Source of the DNA: Gemmatimonadota bacterium
GTDB lineage: Bacteria; Gemmatimonadota; Gemmatimonadetes; Gemmatimonadales; GWC2-71-9
NCBI GenBank assembly: GCA_003220935.1
Contig: QHTT01000094.1
Location: 62,834-102,893 of the forward strand
Direction: 5' to 3'
Length of the DNA: 40,060 bases
Position 1 is the first letter of the stretch, and each line of letters begins with the position of its first letter. The notes beneath the pieces were generated by a model that saw nothing but the letters and a program-made list of their open reading frames with translations, did no database searches and was not told where the DNA came from. The position numbers and the translations under genes are program-made. This document shows positions 22,570 to 32,102 of the stretch, in pieces.

Positions 22570-25264
22570 CGATAGGAACGGTAACGCTGGCTCGCAACGG
22601 GCCGGCGTTCCGCTCCGGCAGATTCGTGCTCTGAGGGCACTCCTCGCATATTGCCTGTTCGTCTTGACCCCGATGTCTGCGTCCCCGCAGGCACAAGCGC
22701 GCAGCGGAGTGCTGGACAGCGCTGACGCCCTTGACGAGCAGGCCACCGCCGCATACGAAAAAGGCACTCGCGAGGGGGCGGAGCGAGCACTGCTCCTCTT
22801 CGCCCGCGCGGCCGAGCTCTATCGCCGTGCTGGTGCGACCGGGAAAGCGGGTGAGGCGCTCGTCAACGTAGGCTACCTGCACAACTCGCTGGGCCGGGTT
22901 GATTCCGCCCTTGCCTATTATGGCCAAGCATTGCGCTCGCTGCGTCTGGCCGGGGACCGGAAGAGCGAAGCCGCCACGCTGACGCAGATTGGCGAAGCCC
23001 ATCACGGGCTTGGTCAAGTCGATTCTGCAGTGTGGTATTACCGTGAGGCGATGCAACTCGCTCAGGCACTGGGTGACAGCCAGGAGAAGGGCTATGCCCT
23101 GAACGACATTGGGAGTGCGTACCTTGCCCTGGGCCGCCCGGACTCGGCCCTGTCCTACCTCAGGGAGGCCCTTTCCATTCGGCGGCAGATACGGGACTCG
23201 ATAGGAGAAGGCGTTACGCTCAACAACATCGCCCGTGTGCATCAAACGCTGGGGCGTCCCGATTCCGCCATCGTGTACCTGCGGCAATCACTCGAGATCC
23301 GGCGACGGATCCGGGATCGTGGGGGCGAGGGCGTAACCCTCAACAACCTCGCCTTGTCTTTCGAGCTGCTCCGTCAAAACGACTCCGCTCTCGCCAACTA
23401 CCGCCAGGCCCTGCTCGTCTTGCGCGAGGTCGGCCGGCGCTCGACCGTCGGCATCACCCTGGCCAACATGGGTCGAGTGTGGCTCGAGCTTGGACGACTG
23501 GACTCGGCCTTGGCCTACCTGAACGATGGGCTGGCTGTCAAGCGCGAGGTCGGGGACAAGTCTGGCGAGACTTGGGCCCTGAACGACCTCGGGCGCACTT
23601 ACCAAGCGTTGGGCCGGCCCGACACAGCGGTGAAGCTCCTGGGACAGGCGCTCGGCCTGCTGCGTGCGGTCGGCGATCGGGCGCGCGAGGGCGAGACTCT
23701 CTACAATCTCGCCCAGGTGTTCCATCGGTCACTGCGTGATTTTCAGACCGCGGCCGCGTACTACGATTCTGCCGCGGCGGTGCGCGTGGAGGTCGGCGGC
23801 TTCGCCGGCAGCGACCTGAATCGGCTGAGCTTCGCCGAGCAGGACGTGCGGCTCTACGAAAACTGGGCGCTCGTCTGGCTCTCCCGGGAAGACAAGGTGG
23901 GCGCGCAGGCAGCGGCTCTGGCTTCGTTGGCCGCGGCGGAGCGGGGCCGCGCCCAGGCCCTGCTTGACCTGATTCGGGCGTCGGCCGGCCAGAGCTCGCC
24001 GCGCGCGGGCGGGAAGCCGGGCGCTCGACAGCCGACTGCGCCGCCGCACGCACCAGGTGCCGACCTGGCGGCCGAGGGGACGCGGCTTGCCGACGCGGCG
24101 CGGCGCTCGGGAGCCGCAGTCCTCTATTACCTGGTCACGCCCGACACGCTGCTCGTGTGGTTGGTCCAGCCCACGGGCGAGGTCCGCGTGTCGCGGCAAG
24201 CCATCGGCCGGGACTCGCTCGCGGCGCTCGTCGGTGCGCTGCGAGGAGGGCTCGGCGTGGCGGACGTTGCCAGCTCCGACGTCGCATTCGGGGCGGTTGC
24301 CGGTTTGGAGGACGGTGTCGGCCGCCCGGTCGTGCGTCGTGGGTTACGATTTGCCGAATCGGCCGCACGCACGCTGGCGGAGCTCTTGCTGCCGCCGGCA
24401 TTCGAGGAACGGCTCGACAGCGCGACCGAGCTGGTGATCGTGCCGCAGGGCCCGCTCGCGCTAGTGCCGTTCGCGTGTCTCCCCTTAGGGCGCTCGCGCA
24501 CGGCACTCGCTGAGCCGTTCGGAACCCGCCATCCGATCCGGTATGTCCCGTCGCTTGCGTCCTGGAGCGAAGCGGAAGCTCGCCCAGGCCTGCCGCGCGA
24601 CGCGCAGCGGGCCGCCGAGCTGCGTCGCGCGCTCGTCGTGGGAAATCCAACAATGCCGACGGTGATCGGGGCGTCGGGGAGGGAAGTTTCACTCGCGCCC
24701 CTCCCAAACGCAGAGGTCGAGGCCCGGTGGTTAGCTAGTCGGCTGGGGGCCACCGCCTTGACGGCGGATCGCGCCAGCGAAGCGGCAGTCCGAGTGCGCC
24801 TTCCCAGCGCACCGTTGATCCATCTGGCTACCCATGGCTACGCCTTCGCCTCCGAGGGCCTGGTGCGCAAGTCGTTCGTGGCGCTCGCCCCCGGTTCTGG
24901 GCACGACGGGGTCCTGACAGTGGGCGAGATCTTGGACGACTCCGCGCTTACCTTGAGTGCCGAACTGGTCACCCTGAGCGCCTGCCAGACGGGGCTTGGT
25001 GACTTGAAGCAGGCCGAGGGGACGGTCGGCCTGCAACGAGCGTTCCTCGCCAAGGGCGCGCGGAGCGTGCTGGTGTCTCTGTGGAGCGTGTCCGATGTGG
25101 TGACGAACCTGCTCATGAGGCGCTTTTACAGCCACTGGCTCGAGGATCGGGACGCTCCGAGCAAGGCGGACGCGTTGCGGCGCGCGCAGGACGACGTGCG
25201 CCGCACCCCCGGCTATACGCACCCGCGGTTCTGGGCCGCCTTTCAGCTCGTGGGCGCCCGATAA
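22538..25264 (+). CDS. Exported TPR-CHAT protease
   Basis: Start is uncertain: GTG 22538 is given, with ATG 22487 and 22511 as alternatives. A hydrophobic stretch 'LRALLAYCLFVLTPMSASPQAQA' follows a basic run, as in a signal peptide. Counting from GTG, residues ~70-420 are TPRs with a striking exact 40-residue period; the 'RPDSAL'-type motif recurs at about 120, 160, 200, 240, 280, 320 and 360. Residues ~500-908 are a CHAT domain, a caspase-like cysteine peptidase, with catalytic His766 in 'HLATHGY' and Cys816 in 'LSACQTG'. Both dyad residues are present, so it is probably active. CHAT proteases with TPRs cleave specific partners; here the adjacent lipoprotein and the downstream PPC-like protein are candidates. 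Not part of a CRISPR system: no cas genes or arrays are seen. Confidence 0.93.
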   Translation: MPGRSRSSRGSDRNGNAGSQRAGVPLRQIRALRALLAYCLFVLTPMSASPQAQARSGVLDSADALDEQATAAYEKGTREGAERALLLFARAAELYRRAGATGKAGEALVNVGYLHNSLGRVDSALAYYGQALRSLRLAGDRKSEAATLTQIGEAHHGLGQVDSAVWYYREAMQLAQALGDSQEKGYALNDIGSAYLALGRPDSALSYLREALSIRRQIRDSIGEGVTLNNIARVHQTLGRPDSAIVYLRQSLEIRRRIRDRGGEGVTLNNLALSFELLRQNDSALANYRQALLVLREVGRRSTVGITLANMGRVWLELGRLDSALAYLNDGLAVKREVGDKSGETWALNDLGRTYQALGRPDTAVKLLGQALGLLRAVGDRAREGETLYNLAQVFHRSLRDFQTAAAYYDSAAAVRVEVGGFAGSDLNRLSFAEQDVRLYENWALVWLSREDKVGAQAAALASLAAAERGRAQALLDLIRASAGQSSPRAGGKPGARQPTAPPHAPGADLAAEGTRLADAARRSGAAVLYYLVTPDTLLVWLVQPTGEVRVSRQAIGRDSLAALVGALRGGLGVADVASSDVAFGAVAGLEDGVGRPVVRRGLRFAESAARTLAELLLPPAFEERLDSATELVIVPQGPLALVPFACLPLGRSRTALAEPFGTRHPIRYVPSLASWSEAEARPGLPRDAQRAAELRRALVVGNPTMPTVIGASGREVSLAPLPNAEVEARWLASRLGATALTADRASEAAVRVRLPSAPLIHLATHGYAFASEGLVRKSFVALAPGSGHDGVLTVGEILDDSALTLSAELVTLSACQTGLGDLKQAEGTVGLQRAFLAKGARSVLVSLWSVSDVVTNLLMRRFYSHWLEDRDAPSKADALRRAQDDVRRTPGYTHPRFWAAFQLVGAR

Positions 25265-25270
25265 GGCGAG

Positions 25271-25276
25271 AGGAGG
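25271..25276 (+). promoter_or_regulatory. Ribosome binding site fixing GTG start of PPC-like gene
   Basis: AGGAGG eight bases upstream of GTG 25285, and only 7 nt after the CHAT stop codon. It supports GTG 25285 as the start and separate strong translation of the small secreted protein. Confidence 0.75.
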
Positions 25277-25284
25277 TGCGACAC

Positions 25285-26043
25285 GTGAGGGTTGCCACAG
25301 CGGTGGGACAGATCGCCGGCGCCGTGGGAATGTTGCTGGTCGGCGGGAGTGCCCGTGGCTTCACGCAAGGCGAGCCCACGGAGGGTGCGGTGCCGGGGGT
25401 GAGCCTGCGGGAAACGGCCGCGAGCCTGGCGCGCTCCGGCGCCGCGACGAACGACGCGCGCGCGGTGCTCGCTGCTGCCCAGATCATGATCACCGTGGAG
25501 CGCGCCACGCCTGGCCTGCAGCGCGTCGGTAGCGAGCCGCGCGACTCCGTGCGCCCGGAGGAGGCGGCCAAGGCGGGCGACTTCAGCGCCGCCGGGCTCC
25601 TGCGCCTCGCTTCACACGTCGCCGTGGAGCAGCAGGACGTCAATACGGCTCGCATGGCGGCCGAGCTGGCAGCCAACCGCGAGGTCGGCCTCGGCGACGC
25701 CGCGCTGGCGCAGGAGCTGCGCCAGGCTGCGAGCGCCCTCCTCGCCACGCGCGGGGCTGCGGGCGGGCCCATCTGGGCCGATGGCTATCTCGGCACCGGT
25801 GCGGTGGCCGAATACCGCATCACGTTTCAAGGCGGGTACGTGCCGAACACGGTCACTGTCTCGGCTAGTAGCGCTCGCGGGGACCTCGATTGCTATCTGT
25901 ACGAAGGGAACCAGCTCGTCGCGCGCGACGCGGGGTACGGAGGCGACTGCTCGATCAAGTGGAGCCAGAAACTCAAAGGGACAGTCACGCTCCGGATACG
26001 CAACACCGGCGCAGGAACCTACTACACCCTCGTCAGTAACTGA
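25285..26043 (+). CDS. Secreted protein with PPC-like C-terminal domain
   Basis: This 252-residue protein starts at GTG after a perfect AGGAGG. A signal peptide is visible ('ATAVGQIAGAVGMLLVGGSARG'). Residues ~50-160 are helical and Ala-rich ('LRETAASLARSGAATNDARAVLAAAQIM', in shorter pieces). The C-terminal ~85 residues form a beta-sandwich reminiscent of bacterial pre-peptidase C-terminal (PPC) domains: 'YRITFQGGYVPNTVTVSA', 'DLDCYLYEGNQLVARD', 'GTVTLRIRNTGAGTYYTLVSN'. Cysteines C205 and C219 (approximately) may pair. It lies 20 nt after the TPR-CHAT gene, so it probably is co-expressed and could be a substrate, inhibitor or co-factor of the protease. That role is inferred from linkage only. 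Confidence 0.8.
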   Translation: MRVATAVGQIAGAVGMLLVGGSARGFTQGEPTEGAVPGVSLRETAASLARSGAATNDARAVLAAAQIMITVERATPGLQRVGSEPRDSVRPEEAAKAGDFSAAGLLRLASHVAVEQQDVNTARMAAELAANREVGLGDAALAQELRQAASALLATRGAAGGPIWADGYLGTGAVAEYRITFQGGYVPNTVTVSASSARGDLDCYLYEGNQLVARDAGYGGDCSIKWSQKLKGTVTLRIRNTGAGTYYTLVSN

Positions 26044-26058
26044 CCGGACCGGCGGTGT

Positions 26059-27045
26059 TTACGTCGATGTGAGGGCCGCGGCCGCGAAGCGCCGCACTAT
26101 CTCGCCCGCGGGCTCGATGCTCGTGATTGCGGCGACGCTCTTGCCGGCCTGCCAGTAGTCCTTGGACGAGGCGCCGTCAAACAGGCTGCGCTTGAGCCGC
26201 CACGCCGAATTGAGCGCGTACAGGGTGCGCATGACGTGCTTGGTCCGCCGTCCGCGCAACAGCCAGCGGGCGAGCGGCCCCGCCCGCGTGCCGACCCGCT
26301 CGACGTAGGGCGTGCGGATCACCGCGAGCGGGACGCCGGTGACTCGCTCGGTGAGCACGATGTCCTCCTCGTCCGCCTGCACGATGGCGCGCTTGTACTC
26401 GGGGTGGGCAGTGCATTCGGGCGTGGCGATGAAGCGTGTGCCGAGCTGGGCGCCAGCGTAACCCAGTCGCAGCGCCGCTACGAACCCCGCCGCGTCGCCG
26501 ATCCCTCCCGCGCACACCAGCGGGACGCCCAGGTCACCCAGCTCCTCGACGAGCTGCGCGGCGCTGCGCGGACCCGCGTGACCGCCGGCGCGGCTGTTCA
26601 CGGCGATGAGCCCGCGCACACCTGCCTCGAGCCCCTTCAAGGCCCACTTGCGCTCGGTGACGTCGTGGTAAACGAGGCCGGCGACCTGACGCACGCGCTC
26701 CACGACCCAGCGCGGCTTGCCGAGCGACGTGATGAAGAACCGGACGCCCTCCTCCAGCGCGACGTCCACCCAGCGTTGCATGCGATCGAGGTACAGCCGT
26801 GACGACTGCTCGATCAGCACGTTCATGCCGATCGGCTTGTCGGTGAGGCGGCGGATCAGCCGGAAGCCGTCGCGCAGGTCGTGACGGTGGACATAGATCA
26901 TCGAGAGCGGCTGCACGATGCCGATGCCGCCGGCAGCCGATACGGCGGCCACCAGCTCCGGGTTGGAACACGGGTACATGGCGCCGGCGATGAGCGGCAC
27001 CTCGACGCGCGCGTCGCGGGAGAGCGGGGTGTCGAGCTGTGTCAT
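26059..27045 (-). CDS. Nitronate monooxygenase-like flavin oxidoreductase
   Basis: The 328-residue protein is a TIM-barrel flavoprotein of the 2-nitropropane dioxygenase / enoyl-ACP reductase II family. Key features are 'PLIAGAMYPCSNPELVAAVS' near the N-terminus, 'AAGGIGIVQP', 'NSRAGGHAGPR' (flavin and active-site region with the conserved His) and 'CAGGIGDAAGFVAALRLGYAG' (phosphate-binding). It would bind FMN and oxidise nitronates or reduce enoyl groups; the substrate cannot be chosen from sequence. Its start ATG (27043-27045) overlaps the stop of the upstream thioesterase gene, so the two are translationally coupled. Confidence 0.9.
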   Translation of the reverse strand: MTQLDTPLSRDARVEVPLIAGAMYPCSNPELVAAVSAAGGIGIVQPLSMIYVHRHDLRDGFRLIRRLTDKPIGMNVLIEQSSRLYLDRMQRWVDVALEEGVRFFITSLGKPRWVVERVRQVAGLVYHDVTERKWALKGLEAGVRGLIAVNSRAGGHAGPRSAAQLVEELGDLGVPLVCAGGIGDAAGFVAALRLGYAGAQLGTRFIATPECTAHPEYKRAIVQADEEDIVLTERVTGVPLAVIRTPYVERVGTRAGPLARWLLRGRRTKHVMRTLYALNSAWRLKRSLFDGASSKDYWQAGKSVAAITSIEPAGEIVRRFAAAALTST

Positions 27046-27527
27046 GGCGTGGGCGCCGGGCCGAGCCGCCAGCGTACCGTCGCCCGCGCCACCACGTCGC
27101 CGCTCGAGTCGGAGATGACCGCCTCGAAGTCGTGCTCGGCGTCGACCGAGGTGTCGGGGAGGGGGCAGCGTGCTTCGGCGGTGAGGCGACCACGCGCCTT
27201 CTTGAGGTAGGCTATGGAGAGCCTCACCGGAATGCCACGGACGTTGGGTGGCAGCCCGGTGAGCAGGGCGAGCCCGCTCGTCACCTCAGCGAGGTTCGCG
27301 AGCGCGACGGCGTGGACGGAGTTCAGGTGATTGCGCACGCCCCGCCGATCGGCGATCTGGATCTTCGCGTGCCCGCCACCGAGTTCGACGACACGGGGGT
27401 GGATGGTGCCGGTGTAGGGAACCATCCGACCGAGCAGCCAGCTGAACACGCGCTTGCCGCCCGGAAGTGGGGAGAGCCGGGCCCACAGGGCGCGTAGCCG
27501 AGCGCTGGGGGCCGCCGGTGTGTCCAT
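27042..27527 (-). CDS. Hotdog-fold thioesterase-like protein (DUF4442/PaaI-related)
   Basis: The 161-residue protein matches the DUF4442 branch of hotdog thioesterases: 'RMVPYTGTIHPRVVELGGG', 'RGVRNHLNSVHAVALANLAE', then strands 'RLTAEARCPL' and 'EAVISDSSGDVVARATVRWRL'. The HLNSVH segment holds the conserved helix region where an acyl-CoA substrate is bound. It is translated in a 4-nt ATGA overlap with the flavin oxidoreductase gene, suggesting that the pair acts on the same CoA- or ACP-linked compound. The start is given as ATG 27525-27527. A hydrophilic ~15-residue tail precedes the domain. Confidence 0.8.
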   Translation of the reverse strand: MDTPAAPSARLRALWARLSPLPGGKRVFSWLLGRMVPYTGTIHPRVVELGGGHAKIQIADRRGVRNHLNSVHAVALANLAEVTSGLALLTGLPPNVRGIPVRLSIAYLKKARGRLTAEARCPLPDTSVDAEHDFEAVISDSSGDVVARATVRWRLGPAPTP

Positions 27528-27625
27528 GGAGCATCAATTCTAGTAGGCGGCGACCGGGAACATCACTCCGGCCGGCGTGGTTGCAGCAAGCTGGATGTCT
27601 GTGAACCCCGCAAGGAGTCGCCACA

Positions 27626-28612
27626 ATGGAGCAACGCACGCTTGGCAGGCAGGGCCTGGTCGTCTCCGCGCTTGGCCTGGGATGCATGGGGATGTCCGAG
27701 TTCTACGCCGGTCGGAACGACGCCGAATCCATCGCCACGATTCACCGGGCCCTCGACCTGGGAGTCACCTTCCTGGACACCGCCGATGTGTACGGCCCGT
27801 TCACGAACGAAACGCTCGTCGGCCGCGCCATCGCAGGCCGGCGCGACGAGGTGACGCTGGCCACGAAGTTCGGCAATGTGCGCGGACCGGACGGTACTTT
27901 CCGGGGCGTGAACGGCCGGCCGGAGTACGTCCGGGCCGCCTGCGACGCGTCGCTCCAACGGCTGGGCGTCGACACCATCGACCTGTACTACCAGCACCGT
28001 GTCGACCGCGAGGTGCCCATCGAGGACACGGTGGGCGCCATGGCCGAGCTGGTGCGGGAAGGGAAGGTACGGTACCTCGGCCTCTCCGAAGCGTCGCCCG
28101 CCACCATTCGCCGTGCCCACCAGGTGCACCCGATCAGCGCGCTCCAGACCGAGTACTCGCTGTGGAGTCGCGACCCAGAGGCCGATATCCTGCCCACGTG
28201 CCGGGAGTTGGGCATCGGGTTCGTGGCATACAGCCCGCTCGGACGGGGGTTCCTCACGGGTCGCTTCCGGCGACCCGACGACCTCCCTTCGGACGATTGG
28301 CGGCGCCACAATCCGCGGTTCCAGCAGCAGAACTTCGAGAAGAATCTCGAGCTGGTGCAGCGGATCGAGGTGATTGCTCGGGAGCAGGGATGCACGCCCG
28401 CGCAGCTCGCGCTCGCCTGGCTGCTCGCTCGGGGGAACGACATCGTCCCGATCCCGGGGACGAAGCGGCGCGCCCGGCTCGAGGAGAACGTGCGAGCGCT
28501 CGCCATCCGCCTCCGGCCGGAGGAGCTGCAGCGCCTCGACACTGTGGTGCCGCAGGGAGCTGCGGCCGGAGACCGCTACACGGAAGCAGGGATGCGGGCG
28601 GTGAACGTCTAG
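27626..28612 (+). CDS. Aldo/keto reductase
   Basis: The 328-residue product is a YajO/Tas-type aldo-keto reductase. It has '[12 protein letters not shown]' at the N-terminus and the catalytic tetrad in 'FLDTADVYG' (Asp, Tyr), 'LATKFG' (Lys) and 'LYYQHRVD' (His). The NADP-binding end is '[16 protein letters not shown]'. It probably reduces aldehydes or ketones with NADPH in the cytoplasm. The ATG at 27626 follows a CAAGGAG sequence. Its TAG stop shares a CTAG palindrome with the stop of the convergent S9 peptidase, so the two genes overlap by 4 nt. The promoter region faces the divergent thioesterase gene. Confidence 0.95.
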   Translation: MEQRTLGRQGLVVSALGLGCMGMSEFYAGRNDAESIATIHRALDLGVTFLDTADVYGPFTNETLVGRAIAGRRDEVTLATKFGNVRGPDGTFRGVNGRPEYVRAACDASLQRLGVDTIDLYYQHRVDREVPIEDTVGAMAELVREGKVRYLGLSEASPATIRRAHQVHPISALQTEYSLWSRDPEADILPTCRELGIGFVAYSPLGRGFLTGRFRRPDDLPSDDWRRHNPRFQQQNFEKNLELVQRIEVIAREQGCTPAQLALAWLLARGNDIVPIPGTKRRARLEENVRALAIRLRPEELQRLDTVVPQGAAAGDRYTEAGMRAVNV

Positions 28613-30576
28613 GGCGCGAGGTCCGACACCTCACGGCCCAGCAGATACCGTTCGGTGAAGAGGATCGTCGCGTAGAACTGGAAGTCCTGATTGCTCTTCT
28701 TCCGGAACCCGTGACCCTCGTCTTTCGCCATCAGATACCAGACCGGCACGCTCCGCTGCTTCAGGGCGGCGACCATCTGCTCGGCTTCGGTCCTGGGGAC
28801 GCGCGGATCGTTCATTCCCGCGACGATGAACAGCGGCTTCGTGACCTTGTCCACGTTGTTGAGCGGCGCGGTGCGCTCCATCCACGCCCGGAGCGTGGAG
28901 TCGCGCTCGTCGCCGTATTCGACGCGCCGCAGGTCCTGGCGGTACCCGGACGTGTTCTTGAGGAAGGTGGCGAGGTTGGAGATGCCCACCACGTCCACCG
29001 AGCAGCAGACCCGATCGTTATAGAGCGTCGCGGTCACCAGCGTCATGTGGCCGCCGTAGCTGCCGCCCGTCACGAGCACGTGATCCGGGTCGAGATCAGG
29101 GCGCGCGCGGATCCAGTCGAACAGCGCGCCGATGTCCTTGTAGGCGCCCTCGCGCAGGGTCCCGTTGTCGAGCTTGACGAACGTCTTGCCGTGACCCGTC
29201 GACCCCCGCACGTTGGGGAGAATGAGGGCGATGCCGAGCTCGTTGACGTAGTAATTGCTGCGGCCCAGGAACCCCGGACGTGACTCGCCCTCCGGTCCGC
29301 CATGGATGTTGATGATGACGGGCCGGCGGCCGGCGAACCGAACCGGGGGCTTGTAGAGGAACCCGGAGACCGAGCGCCCGTCGAAGCTCGACCAGTGAAT
29401 CAGCTCCGGCTCCGCGAAGTCCGCCGTATTGAGGCCGCCGGTCTCGCTCTCGGTCCAGCGCACCAGCCGGCCGGTCACGAGGTCGAGCGAATACGCGTCC
29501 TCTCCCGAGCGAGCGGAGGTAAACGAGAAGGCGAGCTCTGCGCCGGTGCGGCGCCAGGTGACGTTCCCGATCAGTCCCGCCGGCAGCTTCGGAATCCGTC
29601 GCTCCGCACCGGTCGCAGCATTGATCACGTGCAGCGCACCGATCCCGTCTTCGTTGGCGACGAACGCGATCCAGCGCCCGTCGGGGGAAAGCGCGAACTC
29701 GTCCACGTCCCACGGGAGGCGGTCGCTCAGGAAACGGTAGCGCTTGCCGAGCAGACTCAGATACGCGAGCCGCCGCACCTCCGATCCCAGGTCGGTCGTG
29801 AGATAGATCCCCTTGCCGTCGCGGCCGAACTGCGCGCTCCCGTACGCGACGGTGTCCTTGCCCTGCTTCGTCGTGAGCAGGGTCTTCACGCCGGTCGCGA
29901 CGTCGACCAGCCACAGGTAGCTCTCGTTCACCGAGATCCCCTGGTGCAGGAGCATCGTCCGGTCGTCGGACGACCAATCGAGCGGCGCGTAGCCCCCGCC
30001 CTCGAGCTCCAGCACCATGCGGTCGGTGCGCGGGTCGGCGGGGTCCATCACCCAGAGATCCAGGTCCCGGCCGTTGCGCCGGGTGGACATGTAGGCGTAG
30101 CGGTCGCCCCGGTGCGACCAGACCCCGCCCACGTTGCGGGATTTGCCGTCGGTGAGCAGGGTAATGTCGCCAGTGGCGACATCGTAGCGATACTTCTGGA
30201 AGAACTCGCCGCCGCCCACGTCCTTGCTGAACACGACATAGCGTCCATCGGTCGGCTGGTACGACGCGCCGGAGACGGGATCGGGGAAGAAGGTGAGCTG
30301 GGTGCGCGCGCCGCCCGGGATCTTCACCAGGTGCAGTTGTTGGGCGTCGCCGAAGCGGGTGCCGATGAGCATCTCGCGTCGCGTCGGATGCCAGTCCCAG
30401 AAGGCCGCCGTGCGAAACTCACTGTACCGACGTGCCGCTTCGGCGATGCTCGCGGGGATCGGCGGGATTCCATCGGTGACGAGCGATTCGCCCGGCGGGA
30501 TCGCCGCCGTCTGAGAGCGCGCCGGCGTGGCGGGGAGCAGCACGACGACGACGAGCAGACACGTCAGTCTGGGCAT
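28609..30576 (-). CDS. Secreted S9-family prolyl oligopeptidase-like peptidase
   Basis: The 655-residue protein has a signal peptide ([21 protein letters not shown]), a TolB-like beta-propeller (~55-385, with blades such as '[18 protein letters not shown]') and a C-terminal alpha/beta hydrolase domain. The catalytic triad is visible: Ser506 in 'GGSYGGHM', Asp590 in 'GMNDPRVP', His622 in 'DEGHGF'. The oxyanion 'HGGPEG' is at 425-430. It should cleave short peptides, often after Pro or Ala, in the periplasm. The stop overlaps the convergent aldo-keto reductase stop. It diverges from the aminotransferase operon with about 125 nt between starts. Confidence 0.94.
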   Translation of the reverse strand: MPRLTCLLVVVVLLPATPARSQTAAIPPGESLVTDGIPPIPASIAEAARRYSEFRTAAFWDWHPTRREMLIGTRFGDAQQLHLVKIPGGARTQLTFFPDPVSGASYQPTDGRYVVFSKDVGGGEFFQKYRYDVATGDITLLTDGKSRNVGGVWSHRGDRYAYMSTRRNGRDLDLWVMDPADPRTDRMVLELEGGGYAPLDWSSDDRTMLLHQGISVNESYLWLVDVATGVKTLLTTKQGKDTVAYGSAQFGRDGKGIYLTTDLGSEVRRLAYLSLLGKRYRFLSDRLPWDVDEFALSPDGRWIAFVANEDGIGALHVINAATGAERRIPKLPAGLIGNVTWRRTGAELAFSFTSARSGEDAYSLDLVTGRLVRWTESETGGLNTADFAEPELIHWSSFDGRSVSGFLYKPPVRFAGRRPVIINIHGGPEGESRPGFLGRSNYYVNELGIALILPNVRGSTGHGKTFVKLDNGTLREGAYKDIGALFDWIRARPDLDPDHVLVTGGSYGGHMTLVTATLYNDRVCCSVDVVGISNLATFLKNTSGYRQDLRRVEYGDERDSTLRAWMERTAPLNNVDKVTKPLFIVAGMNDPRVPRTEAEQMVAALKQRSVPVWYLMAKDEGHGFRKKSNQDFQFYATILFTERYLLGREVSDLAP

Positions 30577-30700
30577 GCTGGGTTCCGTAGGTTATGTAGC
30601 TAGATCTAAGCTACGGCTGCGCGCACTGAGTGGCGAGGCTCGCCGAGCGTGGGCCGGGGTCATAGCTTTCCGCGGGGCTAATAATAAGGAAAGGCAACGG

Positions 30701-32065
30701 ATGACGGCGTACCGGTATCCCGAGAGCCATGTGTTTTACCGCAAGCTGGGGCGCGCCTTCCCGCGCATCGTGCGCGGTGAAGGGTGCTGGCTCATCGACG
30801 AACACGGCAAGCGCTACCTCGACGCCGTGGGCGGCGCGTACGTCGCCAACCTCGGCCACTCGAACGGCGAGATCGCGGATGCCATGGCGCAACAGGCGCG
30901 GCAGTTCGGCTATCTGTCGGCCACCGCCTTCACGCACGCACCGGTGGAGGAGCTCGCTGCCGAGCTCGCCGCGACGCTCCCCGGCGACCTCGACAAGCTG
31001 TATTTCCTCTCGAGCGGCTCCGAGGCGGTGGAAGCCGCGCTCAAGCTGGCGCGGCAGTACTGGGTGGAGCGCGGCAGGCCTGAGAAGCACAAGGTCGTCG
31101 CGCTCGCTCCGGCCTATCACGGCAACACGCTGCTCGCGCTCTCCGCGTCGGCGCGCGAGCACTACCAGACGATGTTCCGGGAGTGGCTGGTGGACGTGCA
31201 TCGCGTCGCTGCGTCGTATCCCTACCGCTGCCCGTGTCGCGGCCACGACCCCGGATGCCCGGTGTGCAGCGGCGTCGCGCTGGAAGCCGCGATCGTCGCG
31301 CTCGGTGCCGACCGCGTGGCGGCGTTCATCGCCGAGCCGGTGGGCGGCTCCTCCACCGGTGCCTCCACTCCCCGCCCCGAGTACTTCCGGCGAATCCGGG
31401 AGATCTGCGACCGCTACCAGGTGCTCTTGGTCGCGGACGAGATCCTGTGCGGCGCCGGGCGCACCGGCACCTGGTGGGCGATCGAGCCGTACGGGGCGCT
31501 GCCCGACATCATGACACTCGGCAAGGGAATCTCGGGGGGGTACGCGGCGCTCTCCGCCGTGGCGGCACCCGAGCGCATCATCGACGTGATCGCCGACGGC
31601 TCCGGCAACTTCATGCATGCGCAGACGTTCTCCCACCATAGCGTGGCGTGCGCCGCGGGCCTCGCCGCCGTGCGCTATCTCAAGCGCCACCACCTGATCG
31701 AGCGGTGCGCCCGCATCGGCGAGGTGTTGCAGCAGCGGCTCGCGGCGCTGCGGGAGCTGCCGCACGTGGGCGACGTGCGCGGCCGCGGCCTGCTCGCCGG
31801 GATCGAGTTCGTCGAGGACAAAGAAACCCGCGCGCCGTTCCCGCGCGCGGCGCACTTCGCCGAGGCGTTCACCGAGGCGGCACAACAGGCGGGACTGGTG
31901 GTGTGGCCCAACGTGGGGCACGCCGATGGGACGAATGGCGACCTCGTGATGGTCGCGCCGCCGTTCATTGTCACGGAGCAGGAAATCGACGAGATCGTGC
32001 GCCGGTTTGGGGAGGCACTGGAGGCTACGCTGAGGAGTCAGCGTGTCGGCGCAGTGGACCGCTGA
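30701..32065 (+). CDS. Class III (PLP) aminotransferase, first of two
   Basis: The 454-residue enzyme starts at ATG 30701, after AAGGAAAGG. Fold-type I hallmarks are present: 'LSSGSEAVEAALKLAR', 'PAYHGNTL', Asp246 in 'LLVADEI' and the PLP lysine K275 in 'LTLGKGISGG'. It belongs to the omega-amino-acid/putrescine/lysine epsilon-aminotransferase group; the substrate is not determined. A cysteine cluster C177-x-C-x6-C-x2-C189 interrupts the usual loop ('YRCPCRGHDPGCPVC'), suggesting a bound metal or Fe-S site. The TGA stop is the first unit of a 7-nt tandem repeat. It is the first gene of the operon that runs to 36674. Confidence 0.92.
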   Translation: MTAYRYPESHVFYRKLGRAFPRIVRGEGCWLIDEHGKRYLDAVGGAYVANLGHSNGEIADAMAQQARQFGYLSATAFTHAPVEELAAELAATLPGDLDKLYFLSSGSEAVEAALKLARQYWVERGRPEKHKVVALAPAYHGNTLLALSASAREHYQTMFREWLVDVHRVAASYPYRCPCRGHDPGCPVCSGVALEAAIVALGADRVAAFIAEPVGGSSTGASTPRPEYFRRIREICDRYQVLLVADEILCGAGRTGTWWAIEPYGALPDIMTLGKGISGGYAALSAVAAPERIIDVIADGSGNFMHAQTFSHHSVACAAGLAAVRYLKRHHLIERCARIGEVLQQRLAALRELPHVGDVRGRGLLAGIEFVEDKETRAPFPRAAHFAEAFTEAAQQAGLVVWPNVGHADGTNGDLVMVAPPFIVTEQEIDEIVRRFGEALEATLRSQRVGAVDR

Positions 32066-32090
32066 TGGCTGATGGCTGACAGCTGACAGT
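32063..32090 (+). repeat. Four-copy 7-nt tandem repeat at a gene junction
   Basis: TGATGGC, TGATGGC, TGACAGC, TGACAGT follow one another at 32063, 32070, 32077 and 32084. The first TGA is the stop codon of the aminotransferase gene, and the array lies in the 37-nt gap before the dehydrogenase start. A CAGGAG ribosome site follows at 32092. Confidence 0.9.
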
Positions 32091-32102
32091 TCAGGAGCGC
32101 TC

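Noticed and set aside
22538..25264. Craspase (type III-E) TPR-CHAT effector
   Set aside because: No gRAMP/Cas7-11, cas1 or CRISPR array nearby, and a signal peptide-like N-terminus points outside the cytoplasm.
29302..30603. Long plus-strand open frame of 433 codons
   Set aside because: Antisense of the S9 peptidase, whose catalytic triad and signal peptide are clear.
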